Positions 36,352 to 47,077 of a stretch of 64,000 nucleotides of DNA are shown one piece after another. This stretch comes from Agapetus fuscipes (taxonomy: Eukaryota; Arthropoda; Insecta; Trichoptera; Glossosomatidae). The DNA lies in assembly GCA_951799405.1 (NCBI GenBank), contig OX637332.1:17799001-17863000 (forward strand), written 5' to 3'. Numbering within the stretch: the first letter of the stretch is position 1; each line of letters starts with the position of its first letter. A program made the position numbers and the translations under genes. The notes under the pieces were generated by a model, which saw nothing but the letters and a program-made list of their open reading frames with translations, did not search any database and was not told where the DNA came from.

Positions 36352-36532
36352 CTCTCCATTCAAGAAGCAATAGAGGAGTGCGACGAAAAATCCTTGGAAG
36401 GAAGTCAGGAAGTATGTGGTGTAGGACCAAATGGCAAACTCCCAGGCAGATTCCAAGGGTGCTTGGGTCATGTTCAGAAGGTTAGTGATGCCCAAGAGTG
36501 GAAGAAGAACCACCGCAGCGCGGACAGCCTTC
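36352..36532 (-). CDS. Pdfr: PDF receptor, TM6-TM7 exon
   Basis: The translation starts KAVRAAVVLLPLLGITNLLN (TM6, with the class B PLLG hinge). It continues through FAIWSYTTYFLTSFQGFFVA (TM7, SFQGF) and ends CFLNGE. The 181 bp enter with one base and leave in phase 0. The acceptor is gtttccag|GAAGG. The donor GGAGAG|gttatt is a weak match to the insect consensus, but an exon break at NGE|V is usual for class B receptors and the next exon begins with Val. Confidence 0.93.
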
Positions 36533-36667
36533 CTGGAAACAAATGAAATAAAAAAGTAGTGATCTAGCAATGTATAATAACTTTTATTTTCTAGCACACA
36601 TGAAGGTTTTTTAAATATCGTCTTATCTTTTGCAAATTGCGCATAAGACATCGGCGTGGGAGTACAG

Positions 36668-36836
36668 GGCTGGAAGTCTCATAACCACGGTAATTCTTAC
36701 TTACCGAATATTGGTAATATTTTTTATGAACACCTGTCAATCCAAGATAGCCGCAAGTGAACAGCTGATTAGTCTTCATACAAATATTACCGATATTCGG
36801 TAGGCAATAATAACCGTGGTGATGAGACTTCCAGCC
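36668..36836. mobile_element. Foldback MITE in a Pdfr intron
   Basis: Ends GGCTGGAAGTCTCATAACCA / TGGTGATGAGACTTCCAGCC, with arms of about 60 bp and 169 bp total. The target duplication is not clear. Lies between exons 37253 and 36532. Confidence 0.75.
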
Positions 36837-37252
36837 AAGGGCGGAGATACTCTGGTTCACTACAATGGCAGAAGTTGAAGGAGGCTAAGGCTTCAATTGG
36901 ACAGGTTTGAACAGGTATTTACAACAGATGCTTATGACATTTTACATTTTCATATAATATGCAAGTTTTGATTTTTTTTTATGAAACAAGTAACGCTGTG
37001 ATTAAAAAATTTTGAAACACTTAGCCGATTACAACCTATAAAAACTACTTTCGTAGTTAACTTTTTAAGAGCATATTCGACCAATAAAAAAAGTAAATAT
37101 GTAATACTTTACAACTTAAAATTTTCAATTAAACGTGGAATTTTTAGTTGTATCAGAAAATTAAAAACATAATCCTGAAATTTGCAAACGTTTTTTATAA
37201 GGGCTAAAACATTTAATTTTTTATTCATTCAGAAAGGGTAATAATATCTTAC

Positions 37253-37338
37253 CTTGCCTGATCGATTTCGCTTGTATGACTCCTTCGTAATTTCATCACT
37301 AGCACCCGAATTATATTCATGAGAAAGACAAAATTCAA
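37253..37338 (-). CDS. Pdfr: PDF receptor, TM5 and intracellular loop 3
   Basis: The translation is LNFVFLMNIIRVLVMKLRRS followed by HTSEIDQA. This is the end of TM5 and the basic third intracellular loop used for G-protein contact. The acceptor is gtttttccag|TTGAAT and the donor GGCAAG|gtaaga. The exon leaves two bases (AG) that pair with G of the next exon to give Arg. The order, phases and family pattern fit the exons on both sides. Confidence 0.92.
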
Positions 37339-37424
37339 CTGGAAAAACAAACAAAAAACGAAGCATTATTAAAATATGAATTGAAAAAAAATCTCTGAGA
37401 ATTAAAGAAATGCTGATAGATTAC

Positions 37425-37494
37425 CAAAATAACTCCCAGCCTAGGTCCTTCCAGAATCCAATAAAAACTGGTGAAATTGTAACCCCACCAGCAT
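37425..37494 (-). CDS. Pdfr: PDF receptor, extracellular loop 2 and start of TM5
   Basis: A 70-bp exon that completes an Ala codon and then reads CWWGYNFTSFYWILEGPRLG, continuing VIL. The ECL2 Cys that pairs with TM3 and the CWW..N.T..YWILEGPR pattern identify class B family, PDF-receptor type. The acceptor is tttttttag|ATGC and the donor ATTTTG|gtaatc. The exon ends in phase 0. The intron to the next exon is only 86 bp. Confidence 0.92.
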
Positions 37495-38234
37495 CTAAAA
37501 AAAAACAAGAAAAATGAATAAAAGAAGAAGAAGAAACTTTTTCAGAAGAACGAGGGTTAAATCAAAAATTTTCAGAATGCAATTTTTTGTCTGCTGGACA
37601 TCAGAGCATTTGAAAACATTTAAAACTCAAACTTTTGGACATTTAGTAGGAATAATTACACTTGTCAAGGTAGAGTTAGGTTAACTACTCCCAGCTTCTT
37701 GGTATCGGGTTTGATTTTCTATGCCGTAGAGTTTGTGTACTTTGAATTCCCATAGGCTTCCTTACCTTTTGAAATTCAACAACAGATACTGTTGATCTTG
37801 GTGATTTATTAACCTTGTCGAAACATCTTCTTAGTGCTTAAACCGCATGAGCTTCAGAAAAGTAATATTGTTTGGTTGAGTTTAATTCATCAAATGTTGG
37901 TGGTGATTGTATTCAAAATTGATTGACTTACAATGAGCTCGCTAGGTCTGCGGGCATTTTCCAAAAATGCGTAATCTTTAAATGATGGGAACACCTATCC
38001 TTATTCACTAAGGGCCTGTTGCACCAACTTTTAACCAATATTTGATTGGCACATCAATTTTTTTTAATGCTTTATTCTGGTACAGACCTCGGTTAAATAT
38101 TTTTCAGAAGTGGGTAATACTGTGATGGAATTTTAACAGATAAGATGATGTATATATGCGGATTTACGTATACGCAACCAAATTTTTGATTTGATGGGAG
38201 AATAATAAATTTGTATTATTATTGTACCAATTCC

Positions 38235-38480
38235 ATGCCAAAAACTAATGTTTGATTCCCAGCGAGGGAATGGATACCCGTTACGATGTTCATTTTAATT
38301 CCAAATAACATATCCGCAAGGCATTCTCAGCCTTAACAAGAAATGAGAACCAACCCCTAGTGAACCGCGAAACACCTCTTCAACTGAAGTGGTTGGCGTA
38401 ACACCAATCTTCTTATCTATAAAAAACAGGTTACGCATAGCACATGCAATCCCTTCGACAAAACGCTGTAATACATTGCT
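38235..38480 (+). mobile_element. SINE unit 2, old
   Basis: ttctcagccttaacaagaaa, ttcaactgaagtggttggcg and agcacatgcaatcccttcga appear in order. Confidence 0.6.
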
Positions 38481-38713
38481 CTATATGAGCAGTATATTTG
38501 CATTGGCCTTACCTTGCATACTAGCTTCATACGGTTATGGATTCGAGAGCTTTGGGTAACCTGTGTCATTTGAGTCATAACTCATAATAATGTATCCTAA
38601 ATTTAGCTTTGGAACCAAAAAAATGTTGTCTTATTTTTTTTTTTCAAGAAATCCTGCAATATATTGCAGAGACTTTAGGGGTCTATGACGCTTGTTTTAG
38701 TGCCGCAGAGTTG

Positions 38714-38942
38714 TTGACGAGCTTGGTCGTCGCTACAAAACGCCAATACTCAAGCAAGACCCAGTTGTTGTAAGGCTGGATGGACCTTTTAGTGAGTGGT
38801 CTTTGGTAAAGGTTTTATGAATTTTTCAACCCAGCAAAAAGCATATTTACCAATATAAATGTTTTTTTTTGTTCCGCCGGGATTCGAACCCGCAACCTTC
38901 CATTTACGAGTCCAAATTGTTGCCACTGAACTGCGGACCGAT
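38714..38942 (-). mobile_element. SINE unit 1 alone
   Basis: Head at 38942-38868 and tail ending acgagcttggtcgtcgctac. Unit 2 is absent at the expected junction. Confidence 0.78.
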
Positions 38943-39170
38943 ATTTTGCTTCTTTCTTTAAAAAAATTCTTTAATTCTGATTTTTATCCTTTACCAGAGT
39001 AATTGTTGTATAAAGAATTATATATATTTTTTTACAAACACAGTTTTATTTTCAGAAATTGAGTATTTATTTCACCTCGAGTACTTTTTTTTTTAAATTG
39101 TTTTAGTATTATAATAGGTTATAATACTCTGTCCTTCGCAATCGATTTGTCCGGTACATACTCGTACATA

Positions 39171-39424
39171 TCTAATCTAATCTAATCTAAGTTGCAAAGA
39201 TATGTTACATTGGAGATTCACATTACATGCATTCTCACAACCAGACACGTACAAGTTCGCGCTTGCACATGCCTCATGTGAACCTACAACATAAAAACCA
39301 AATCTCAAATGGACATACACCCTGCAACTCTTGCCGTCCTTCCCTGAGACAGGGGTGACATTGGCAAAGTGAACCATTTTTACAGCATGGGTGGTCAGCC
39401 GCATACCAACCTATAAGTCAAGGA
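39171..39424 (-). mobile_element. LINE 3' module, TCTAA tail
   Basis: Full copy, close to the one at 32264 (both gttgcaaagatatgtt..attgga). Confidence 0.85.
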
Positions 39425-39762
39425 ACATATGTATATCAATAATCATCCATTCTCAATCACAGGGTTAATGACTAATTAATGATTATTGTGCGTCAGTTGC
39501 AATTGATGAGCTCTTTTGGACACAGTGAGAAGACTAGTGGCTTGAGAAGAATAGTGTACAATATCCTGGCATTTAGAATGTAATCTGAATGTCCCTTGGT
39601 GAAAGTATACCACGTACAAATATGTATGCAAGATTAGTGTCATGATGTTGAAAGCGTTCAAGGGAAAGGCAGATGAGATAGTCAACGTAGATGTGTAGAA
39701 AGTAGATGAATTCTACTTATTTAATGTTTTCACTTAGTGAGTATGACGCAAAAAATCCAACC

Positions 39763-39943
39763 AAGATACACATGTAGCGCAACTTCTTGCCGTGTTATCT
39801 CCAAAGGATTTTGCAGGGGCGAGAGGAACCCATTTATTTTTCAGGCAAAAGGGCCGGCCTTACGCCAATCAATTCAGTAGAAGTGGGGGTTCCCCAGCTT
39901 CCGAAGCGGCTGGTACTCATTTCTTGTGAAGGTTGAGGAAGCT
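39763..39943 (-). mobile_element. SINE unit 2 body fused to a LINE module
   Basis: tgtagcgcaacttcttgccg to ttcttgtgaaggttgaggaa, then directly the LINE module at 39944. Confidence 0.65.
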
Positions 39944-40330
39944 TATGCTTATTTAAGATTTGGGTTTTTATATTGTAAGTCCACATGCGGCATGTGTAAG
40001 CGTGAACTCAACATTATTAAAGCTACTGGTGATCTAGCAACAATCACGCAAGGAGTGCCACCCAAAATATGCTATTAGCTTCAGTAACATCGAACCATTT
40101 ACTTTTAGAGTCATGGGCACCCCTGTGGCCAGGAAAATCTTGTTTTGTAGTGTCCTTGCTTTAACTTCACGGGAAGGCCTTCCGTCACTTGAGAATATAT
40201 ATAGCTTTGTATTAGCCTCCATGTACTCTGGATCCTTCTGACACATACATTCGTACGGGTATAAAGAGGCTATGAGCGTGTCTGCTTATATAAATGCATT
40301 TAATATAAATATTAAATGTAATATACTTAC
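39944..40330 (+). mobile_element. LINE 3' module split by an insertion
   Basis: The module is present at 39944-40014 (to gtgtaagcgtgaact) and resumes at about 40259 (gcgtgtctgcttatataaat). The 244 bp between are foreign to it. Confidence 0.7.
40015..40258. mobile_element. Unidentified insertion in a LINE module, with a short minus-strand frame
   Basis: The insertion is defined by the split module around it. On the minus strand it contains 70 codons (40246 down to 40034) reading for example LYIFSSDGRPSREVKARTLQ and NKIFLATGVPMTLKV. It looks protein-like but matches nothing I recognise, and its GC is above the local average. Confidence 0.4.
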
Positions 40331-40331
40331 T

Positions 40332-40641
40332 GTTCCTTTACTTATAGGTTGGTATGCGGCTGACCACCCATGCCTTAAGGCTATTACAAAAAAAATGCCG
40401 TTGTTTTTGAAAAACAACAGGATTTTTTTGTAATAGCCTTAAAAATGGTTCATTTTGCCAATGTCATCCCTGTTTCAGGGAAGGTCAAGTTGCAGGGTGT
40501 ATTTTCATTTTGGGTTTTTATATTGTAGGTTCACATGCGGCATGTTCAAGCGCGAACTTATACTTGTCTGCTAGTGAGAATGCACATAATGTGAATCCCC
40601 AATGCTACATATCTTTGGAACTTAGATTAGATTAGATTAGA
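40332..40641 (+). mobile_element. LINE 3' module, TCTAA type, carrying a TTAA hairpin insertion
   Basis: Module from gttcctttacttataggttg to the GATTAGATTAGATTAG tail, interrupted at 40375-40442. Confidence 0.82.
40379..40438. mobile_element. 60-bp palindromic element flanked by TTAA (piggyBac-like MITE)
   Basis: Perfect terminal repeats ggctattacaaaaaaa / tttttttgtaatagcc are bordered by TTAA on both sides (40375-40378, 40439-40442). There is an inner palindrome gttgtttttgaaaaacaac. The LINE module on both sides gives the empty-site context. TTAA duplication is the piggyBac hallmark. The coding partner is not seen here. Confidence 0.6.
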
Positions 40642-40971
40642 AATGCCTTTGCAACTTGCATTATAGATGCCAGATTACAATAGACTAGGGGCGTTGCCCC
40701 TGGCTGCTACGCAGCCCAACCCCTTAACATTTGTAAAATGTGTATATTGCACATAGTTTCCTCGCGTTAAACTTCGTAGTATTATAAAACAAGTAAAATA
40801 AAAACACGCAGTTTTTGTAAAAGAACATTTACTTAGATTTGTTAGGTTTTGATAAAATAAATTTATGAAAATCCGCCATTACAAAAAAATACTGGGAATA
40901 TCCCGCACTGTAAACGGTTATACCTTAATATAATAAATACATCGATAGTGTATGCAAATATTAAAATTTTT

Positions 40972-41095
40972 GACTCAAATGAACATAAGTGCAAAAAGAG
41001 TTGCACTTATGTTCATTTGAGTTGGGTGTTTATGTTGTAAGTCCACATGCAGCATGTGTAAGCGTGAACTTTTACGAGTCTGCTAGTGTACTTGT
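40972..41095 (+). mobile_element. LINE module fragment with an inverted internal duplication
   Basis: Module sequence cttatgttcatttgagttgg to tctgctagtg, preceded by a perfect 22-bp inverted copy of its own start (40973-40994 against 41001-41022). Confidence 0.7.
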
Positions 41096-41790
41096 GTTAT
41101 GTCACTGTGATTTTTGGTTAAAGTGCTGTTCTGTCACTGTGCTGTTTTGACACTGTGCTGATTTTTCACTGTGCTGTTTTGTCACTGTGCTGTTTTGTCA
41201 CTGTGCTGTTTTGTTACCGTGTTGTTTTGTCACCGTGTTGTTGTGTCACTGTGCTGTTCTTTCACTGTGCTTTTTTGTCTCCGTGTTGTTTTGTCACTAT
41301 GCTGTTTTGTCAACGTGCTGCTTTGTCACTGTGCTGTTTTGTTACTGTGGTGTTTTGTCACGGTGTAGTTTGGTCACTGTGGTGATTTGTCACTGTGTTG
41401 TTTTGTCACCGTCATTTTTTGTCACTGTGCTGTTTTGTCACTGTGCTGTTATGTCACTGTGCTGTTTTGTCACCGTGATTTTTTGTCAATGTGCCGTTTT
41501 GTCACTGTGCTGTTATATCACTGTGCTGTTTTGTCACCGTGCTATTTTGTCACTGTGCTGTAATGTCACTGTGCTGTTTTCTCACCGTGCTTTTTTGTCA
41601 ATATGCCGTTTTGTCACTGTGCTGTTATATCACTGTGCTGTTTTATCACAGTGCTGTTTTGTCACTGTGCTGTTATGTCACTGTGCTCTTTTGTCACCTT
41701 CCTGTTTTTTCACTGTTTGTTTTGTCCCCGTGCTTTTTTGTCGCTGTGCTGTTTTGTTACTTTGTTGTTTGGTCATGTATCGTTTTGTCA
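41090..41790 (+). repeat. 16-bp minisatellite (GCTGTTTTGTCACTGT)n
   Basis: About 43 variant units of 16 bp, with most changes T/C or small substitutions. The unit has no stop in any forward frame and 16 is not a multiple of 3. Each frame therefore cycles through the same 16 residues (CCFVTVLFCHCAVLS), giving overlapping open frames up to 207 codons. I do not regard these as genes. LINE module copies border the array on both sides. Confidence 0.93.
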
Positions 41791-41847
41791 CTGTTTGCCT
41801 TGCAACTTAGATTACAGATTATAAAGAATAGAAATCAAAATAATTTC

Positions 41848-42052
41848 CTTATCTTATAGGTTGGTATGAGGCTGTCCACCCATACTGTAAAAATGGTTCA
41901 CTTTTCTAACGTCACCCCTGTTTGAGGGAAGATGGGCAGGAGTTGCAGAGCTTATGTTTATTAGAGATTGTGTTTTTATGTTGTAAGGACACATGCAGCA
42001 TGTGTAAGCGCGAACTTATAAGTGTGTGCTTGTATCTATGCAACTTAGATTA
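41848..42052 (+). mobile_element. LINE 3' module
   Basis: From ccttatcttataggttggta to atgcaacttagattatag. It contains a short deletion near the 3' end. Confidence 0.82.
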
Positions 42053-42069
42053 TAGAACTAAACAAAATA

Positions 42070-42130
42070 ATTTCCTTGACTAAAAGGTTAGTATGTGGCT
42101 GACCACCCATACTGTAAGTAATGGTTCACC
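42070..42130 (+). mobile_element. LINE 3' module, 5' edge only
   Basis: It has ccttgactaaaaggttagta to taatggttcacc and is cut by the tail of the next, oppositely oriented copy. Confidence 0.75.
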
Positions 42131-42396
42131 ATCTAAATCTAATTCTAAATCTAAATCTAAGCTGCAAAGATATGTATCATTTGAGATTCATATTAAATGC
42201 ATTCCCATAAGCAGACATGCATAATTTCGTGCTCACACATGCCGCATGTGGACCTACAATATAAAAAACCCAATCTCAAATTATTATAAGCCCTGCAACT
42301 CTTGCCGACCTTCCCTGAAGCAGGGGTGACATTGGCAAAGTGAACCATTTTTTACAGTATGGGTGGTCAGTCGCATACCAACCTATCAGTCAAGGT
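42131..42396 (-). mobile_element. LINE 3' module, AAATCT tail
   Basis: Full module. It is inserted so that its tail meets the truncated plus-strand copy at 42130 and its 5' edge meets the copy at 42410. Confidence 0.85.
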
Positions 42397-42409
42397 ATGC
42401 AAATTTTAT

Positions 42410-42548
42410 CTCTGTTTGAGGAAAAGTCGTGTTGTAAATACACATGCAGCATATGTAAGCGCGAACTTATACATGTCTGCTTGTAAGAATGCATGTAATA
42501 TGAATCTCTAATGTTGTATATCTTTGCATCTTAGATTACAGATTTAAA
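42410..42548 (+). mobile_element. LINE 3' module, 3' half
   Basis: Matches from atctctgtttgaggaaaagt to atcttagattacag. Confidence 0.75.
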
Positions 42549-42867
42549 TCCATTTTTATTTTGTGTATTTTTTTTTAAATTTGCATGAAATAAAAGAAAA
42601 TATAAAAAAACTTTCACGTTTTGCCGCTAGATGTCAATTTATTTCCATACAATTTCAGTATGAAGAAACAGGTTTATTGAAAAAAGTTTTCATACATTTT
42701 TAAACACAAACGCGAAAGCTCGCAGCATTGCAGCATATATACAAAAATTAATTTGCCATAGATCAGGAATGTTTTTCATCTTCTGTGATGGCATTAATTT
42801 TGAAAATTGAAATTGTAAGCGAATGACGACGGCGAAGGGCATTCTATTTATAGATGATATGGCTCAC

Positions 42868-43091
42868 GCAGTTTGTCCGTTGAAGTGCATGGCGGTGGCC
42901 ACTGCCCAGGCGGCCGTGAGCAGCACGGGGCAGCCCCAGCCCATGGTGTAGTACAGCGCGTGGCACTGCCGCTCCTGGAACACGGACAGCGTCACCATGT
43001 TGTGCAGGTACATGCCCTCGATGAACATCCACATGAACATGGCAGTGCGCGCGTACTCCAGCAGCACGTAGGACGCCTCGCACAGGTATGG
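42868..43091 (-). CDS. Pdfr: PDF receptor, TM3-TM4 exon, unusually GC-rich
   Basis: The translation contains PYLCEASYVLLEYARTAMFM and WMFIEGMYLHNMVTLSVFQ, which is TM3 and intracellular loop 2 of PDF receptors. It then has MGWGCPVLLTAAWAVATAM for TM4. The conserved TM3 cysteine (YLC) for the class B disulfide is present. The acceptor is ggtttcag|CCATAC and the donor ACTGC|gtgagc. The 224 bp enter at phase 0 and leave two bases. Third codon positions are almost all G or C, unlike every other exon of this gene, which are AT-leaning. The surrounding introns are AT-rich (10.8 kb upstream, 5.4 kb downstream). Confidence 0.95.
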
Positions 43092-43866
43092 CTGAAACCA
43101 GACAAAACAAACATGATGTTGCAGACGCAGAGACCTCGATAATTCGTGTTTAGTAGGTATTTGAAGGTCCTTCTTAGGGCAACTAATTAGAATGCGATTA
43201 TTGCGGCGACCTCGGTATGTGTAATGTGAAATGTGGGCTCTTCATAAAGAAACACATCAACTTTTGAGGTCCACTTTCGCAAATACCGAGGAAGCTGTAA
43301 TACTCGCTAATAAAATATAAAATTGTAGATTGGTCCCGATTGGACCGACACTCTCACGCCCCATCCCTATTTTTCGTTCTCATCCCGAAAAAACCGTTAT
43401 CTATTGCTTCGAGGGATATACATAGACGTCTGTTTTATGAATAAATTACTTGTTCTCATACTTCCGACTCGTTACTACTACTCTCCGCTTTCTTCTGAAC
43501 TTCAATCTGCTACTCTTCCTGACCATCTCTTCACATCTCGTTGATTTGAGATGCGTTTTTATTTTGTGTTTTAAGTATACATGCAGCATGTGAGAGCACT
43601 GTGATTTTGGTAATAGATAGGTGATATACAATTTATCTCGTCGCCTATATAAAATCAAATATTATAATGAACAGTATTGTATCCCAATGCCATGTATTAG
43701 GGAGTGGGATATACAAATTTTATTGCAAATTAAAAAGGCTGCTAAAACACTAATCACTTTCCTAGATGTAAGAGTTTTTGCAGTCAAAATGTGGTCAACA
43801 TCCCTAAAGCAGTTATACAAATTGATAAAATATGTATCCAACTTTTTTGTCAACTTCAATCGCTGT

Positions 43867-44930
43867 CTAATCTAATCTAATCTAAGCTGCAAGGATGTAT
43901 ATCATTTAAGATTTATATTAAGTGCATTCCCACAAGCAGACATGTATAATTTCACGCTAACACATGCCGCATGTGGACCTACATTATAAGAACCCATCTC
44001 AAATGAACATAAGCCCTGCAACTCTTGCCGTCCTTCTCTGAGACAGGGGTGACATTGGCAAAGTGAACCATTTTTTCACAGTATGGGTGGTCAGCCGCAT
44101 ACCAACATATAAATCAAGCAACATACATGACAAATTGCATTTTTAAAATCTCTAAATTATAATACATATGTTTGGACATCAAAAACTAACAGAAAACAAA
44201 TTTTAATATAAAAAACCCTAGCCGCCAACATCACAGATTAACCGCCATTTCTTTCTGTCCTTACACACTTCTTTCATTTTCTCCAGAGTCATAACCTTCT
44301 TCATACAGGCTCTACTTTTATTATGACTCTGGATATTCCATTCGTTCGCAATTTCGGATATTTGGTCTATCCATACCTTTCTCGGTCTTCCTCTACCACG
44401 ACATCCATCTATTCTACCCACATATACTTTCTTCATCAGTATTTCCTCATTCATTCTCTACATATGCCCAAACCATCTTAACAAACTTCTTTTAATCTTC
44501 ACTTTCACACTTTCTTTTGCACCACATTCTTTTCTTACAAAATCATTCCTCACCCTGTCACTCCGTTTTTTCCCAATCATACTTCTTAGAAAGTCCATTT
44601 CAACAGTATGGACTTTACTAATTTCACTTTCATTCACCGTCCAGGCCTCGCTTCCATACATCAAGGTGGGTAAAAGTATGCCACTGTGTACCGCCAATCG
44701 AGCATTTTTAGATATGTTTTGATTTTTGGCGATACAAGCTGTGGCACCCAGTACACACCTGCCCTTCATTACTCTTCTTTCAAGTTCACCTGTCATTCTT
44801 CCATCTTTTTCAAACTTACTTCCCAAGTATACAAACTCATTTACCACATCAACATTCATTCCGTTTATTCTAAATTCATAGTTCGTATTTTCTTCGTTTC
44901 TTTCAAAAATCAAAACTTTCGTCTTATGTC
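43867..44930 (-). mobile_element. LINE copy with 3' module and TCTAA-type tail
   Basis: The broken RT fragment is followed by a 90-bp spacer and the conserved module (about 44120 down to 43884). It ends in TCTAATCTAATCTAA. This is a second independent link between the RT frame and the module, in a different subfamily from the 60-kb copy. Confidence 0.88.
44218..44913 (-). pseudogene. Second LINE copy: broken RT C-terminal fragment
   Basis: It matches residues 425-654 of the ORF at 60346-62310 with many substitutions (for example GMNVDVVNEFVYLGSKFEKD and LMYGSEAWTVNESEI). An in-frame stop after WFGHM, about 44455, separates it from the last 78 codons (EEILMKKVYVGRIDGCRGRG). The RT catalytic core is missing because the copy is 5'-truncated near 44930. 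Confidence 0.9.
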
Positions 44931-44989
44931 AAATGTATTTAAAAAAATAGTTGATACTGTTGCGAACTTGGAGTACGTGCACTGGTACA

Positions 44990-46860
44990 CACCTACATCA
45001 AAATGATTACACACACTGAAGCACGTAATACAGAAACATCTAGGAGGATTCGTGCCTTGGAATGACATTCTAGTGATTGTGTGTGAGTAAATGTTATAGC
45101 GATGGAATAGTCAAAAAATTGGCAGAAAGATCTCTCCGTTTTACCATATAAGAGGTGAGAAGGTAGGACAGGAGAAGTCGCAAGAAAGCACTTTGCTAAG
45201 TAACACATATAACCAGTGACTTTCAAGTGTTTAAATAAATTGTAAATTGTGAAAAATAAATGATTTAAAAATAAAGTCTGGCATTTTAATTAAAATAATC
45301 CAGCAGAAAACGTAACAATACTTTTTTTCTATTTCTAAAGATAAACCTGTCATCGTCGTGATCGTCACTGGCATAAAGTCTGGGGTGGGACTTCCTCTCC
45401 TTGATCAACCATAACCACCGCTGCCTTTCTCCTCCAGTCTCATCATTCTACAGTACAACAGTCATTTTGCCGATTGTTTTTGATATTGGTTTTCACATTA
45501 CAATGCGTCTCTTTGGATCCGTCACTACAACTATTTTGTTCATTATCTAATGGTTTCGCGGGATGTGACAACCCAGCCTCTGCAATCTACTAATATTTAT
45601 TAACTTGACCACATCAACGTCTTGGCACCGGTTGTACCTACCCGTAATGTTAGATATTATAGCCACATTCTTGAATTTCAATAACTGCTAATTGTAGTTT
45701 GAAAGTAAATGTAAATTAAACATTGATTTATACGTATGCGGATCGAAAAAATAATTCAAAGTAGTTTAACCTTCCCGAAATAGCCGGGATATCATCTTGA
45801 AAATTATTTATTATTACTTTTATTCTCCGGCATAAACAAACACCAATGAATTTTGATATGAAACACGATTTAATTATCTGCAAGCATTCCAGAAATAAAT
45901 ATTATTGCGATAGCCATACTGATGGATACGCAAAAAGAGAAAAAAATATTAGTTTGTTTATTTGCACAACTTTATGGGCAATAAAACGAGCAAACGGATT
46001 CAAAATAATTTCTAATCTGGTAACAGATATCTACGAGAAACTGTTTATTTGATGGTAAACAAATCGTGCTAACAAGGTTGAAGACCAGTTTTATTTTCGA
46101 TTGGCTTGGAATGCTGAATTGTGTGATTGATCAGGATTTTATTGGCCAATGACTCAGGGCTATAAAAAATTTGGACTTTTTGTACAAATTCTGCTCTAAA
46201 TTTGTTCTCATGACTCCGTTGTTTTATATCATCAAACGATAAGATTCGTTTACATCAAATCAAAGAACATTATCACAGCTCACTATGTTTTACACGAAGA
46301 ACGTAAACAGTCAACATCAAAAAGTTTCACATAATAAAATCACATGAATATTTTTTTATTTTGACGGTTTCGCGCCTACATAAAATGAAAAATTAAAAGC
46401 TTATACAGTTGTATGTTTTTTTAAATATTGTTTTAATGCTTGTAATTATCTTTAATTTAGCTGTGAAAGACAACAATTACCTAAATTTTCATAGATTTCA
46501 AGTAGATATTACGTTGAATTTAATGTTGTACATATTTTGTACCATATTTTATTCAACGCCGCATGTACCCACTTTTAAGCATAAATAAACAAGTCTAACA
46601 AAGAACGGATCCCAGTTTGAAACCAAAAAAATATAATTAATTAACAAACGCTTTGCATGTGTATTCAGGATCGTCGAAGGGTTCATTCAGCCTTGCGGTA
46701 TATGAATACCTTGCCCGTCTATAAGGAATAGAGAATATCTTAATAAATTTTGCAATATGAGTTATGCAATATTCATATAGTCAAAGTTATTAATAAAATC
46801 ATCAACAGGGTCATGTGAGATTTTTTTCAAATCTCGGTGTATTTATATTATAACATTATG
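44990..46860. other. Pdfr intron sequence, mostly unrecognised
   Basis: Apart from the fragment at 45340-45430, no repeat or exon is supported. Confidence 0.5.
45340..45430 (-). mobile_element. Fragment of an unidentified LINE-like repeat
   Basis: ggcagcggtggttatggttg and atcaaggag on minus match 48958-48995 on plus, so this is an interspersed repeat. Confidence 0.5.
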
Positions 46861-46863
46861 ATC

Positions 46864-47070
46864 CAATGTTCCTTGACTTATAGGTTGGTATAAGGTTGAC
46901 CACCAATACTGTAAAAAATATTTACTTGCACCCCTTTTTCAGGGAAGGTTGGCAAGAGTTGCAGGGCTTATGTTCATTTAAGATTTTTTTATGTTGTAAT
47001 ATGTAGGTTCACATGCAGTATGTGTAAACACGAATGTATGAAATATGAATCTAAAATGTAATACATATAT
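46864..47070 (+). mobile_element. LINE 3' module, diverged
   Basis: Begins gttccttgacttataggttg and ends without a clear tandem tail just before a SINE head at 47078. Confidence 0.78.
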
Positions 47071-47077
47071 CTTTTGA

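Noticed and set aside
38020..38070. MITE-like start gggcctgttgcaccaac
   Set aside because: It resembles ends of known insect MITEs, but no inverted partner was found nearby.
41187..41810. 207-codon Cys-rich open frame
   Set aside because: It is the translation of a 16-bp tandem repeat. The other two frames are equally open.
42873..43142. Plus-strand frame opposite the Pdfr TM3-TM4 exon
   Set aside because: Shadow of the GC-rich exon. The minus-strand reading has family motifs and splice sites.
43110..43330. Possible inverted pair gacctcggtatgtg / caaataccgagg
   Set aside because: Too short and imperfect to separate from chance.
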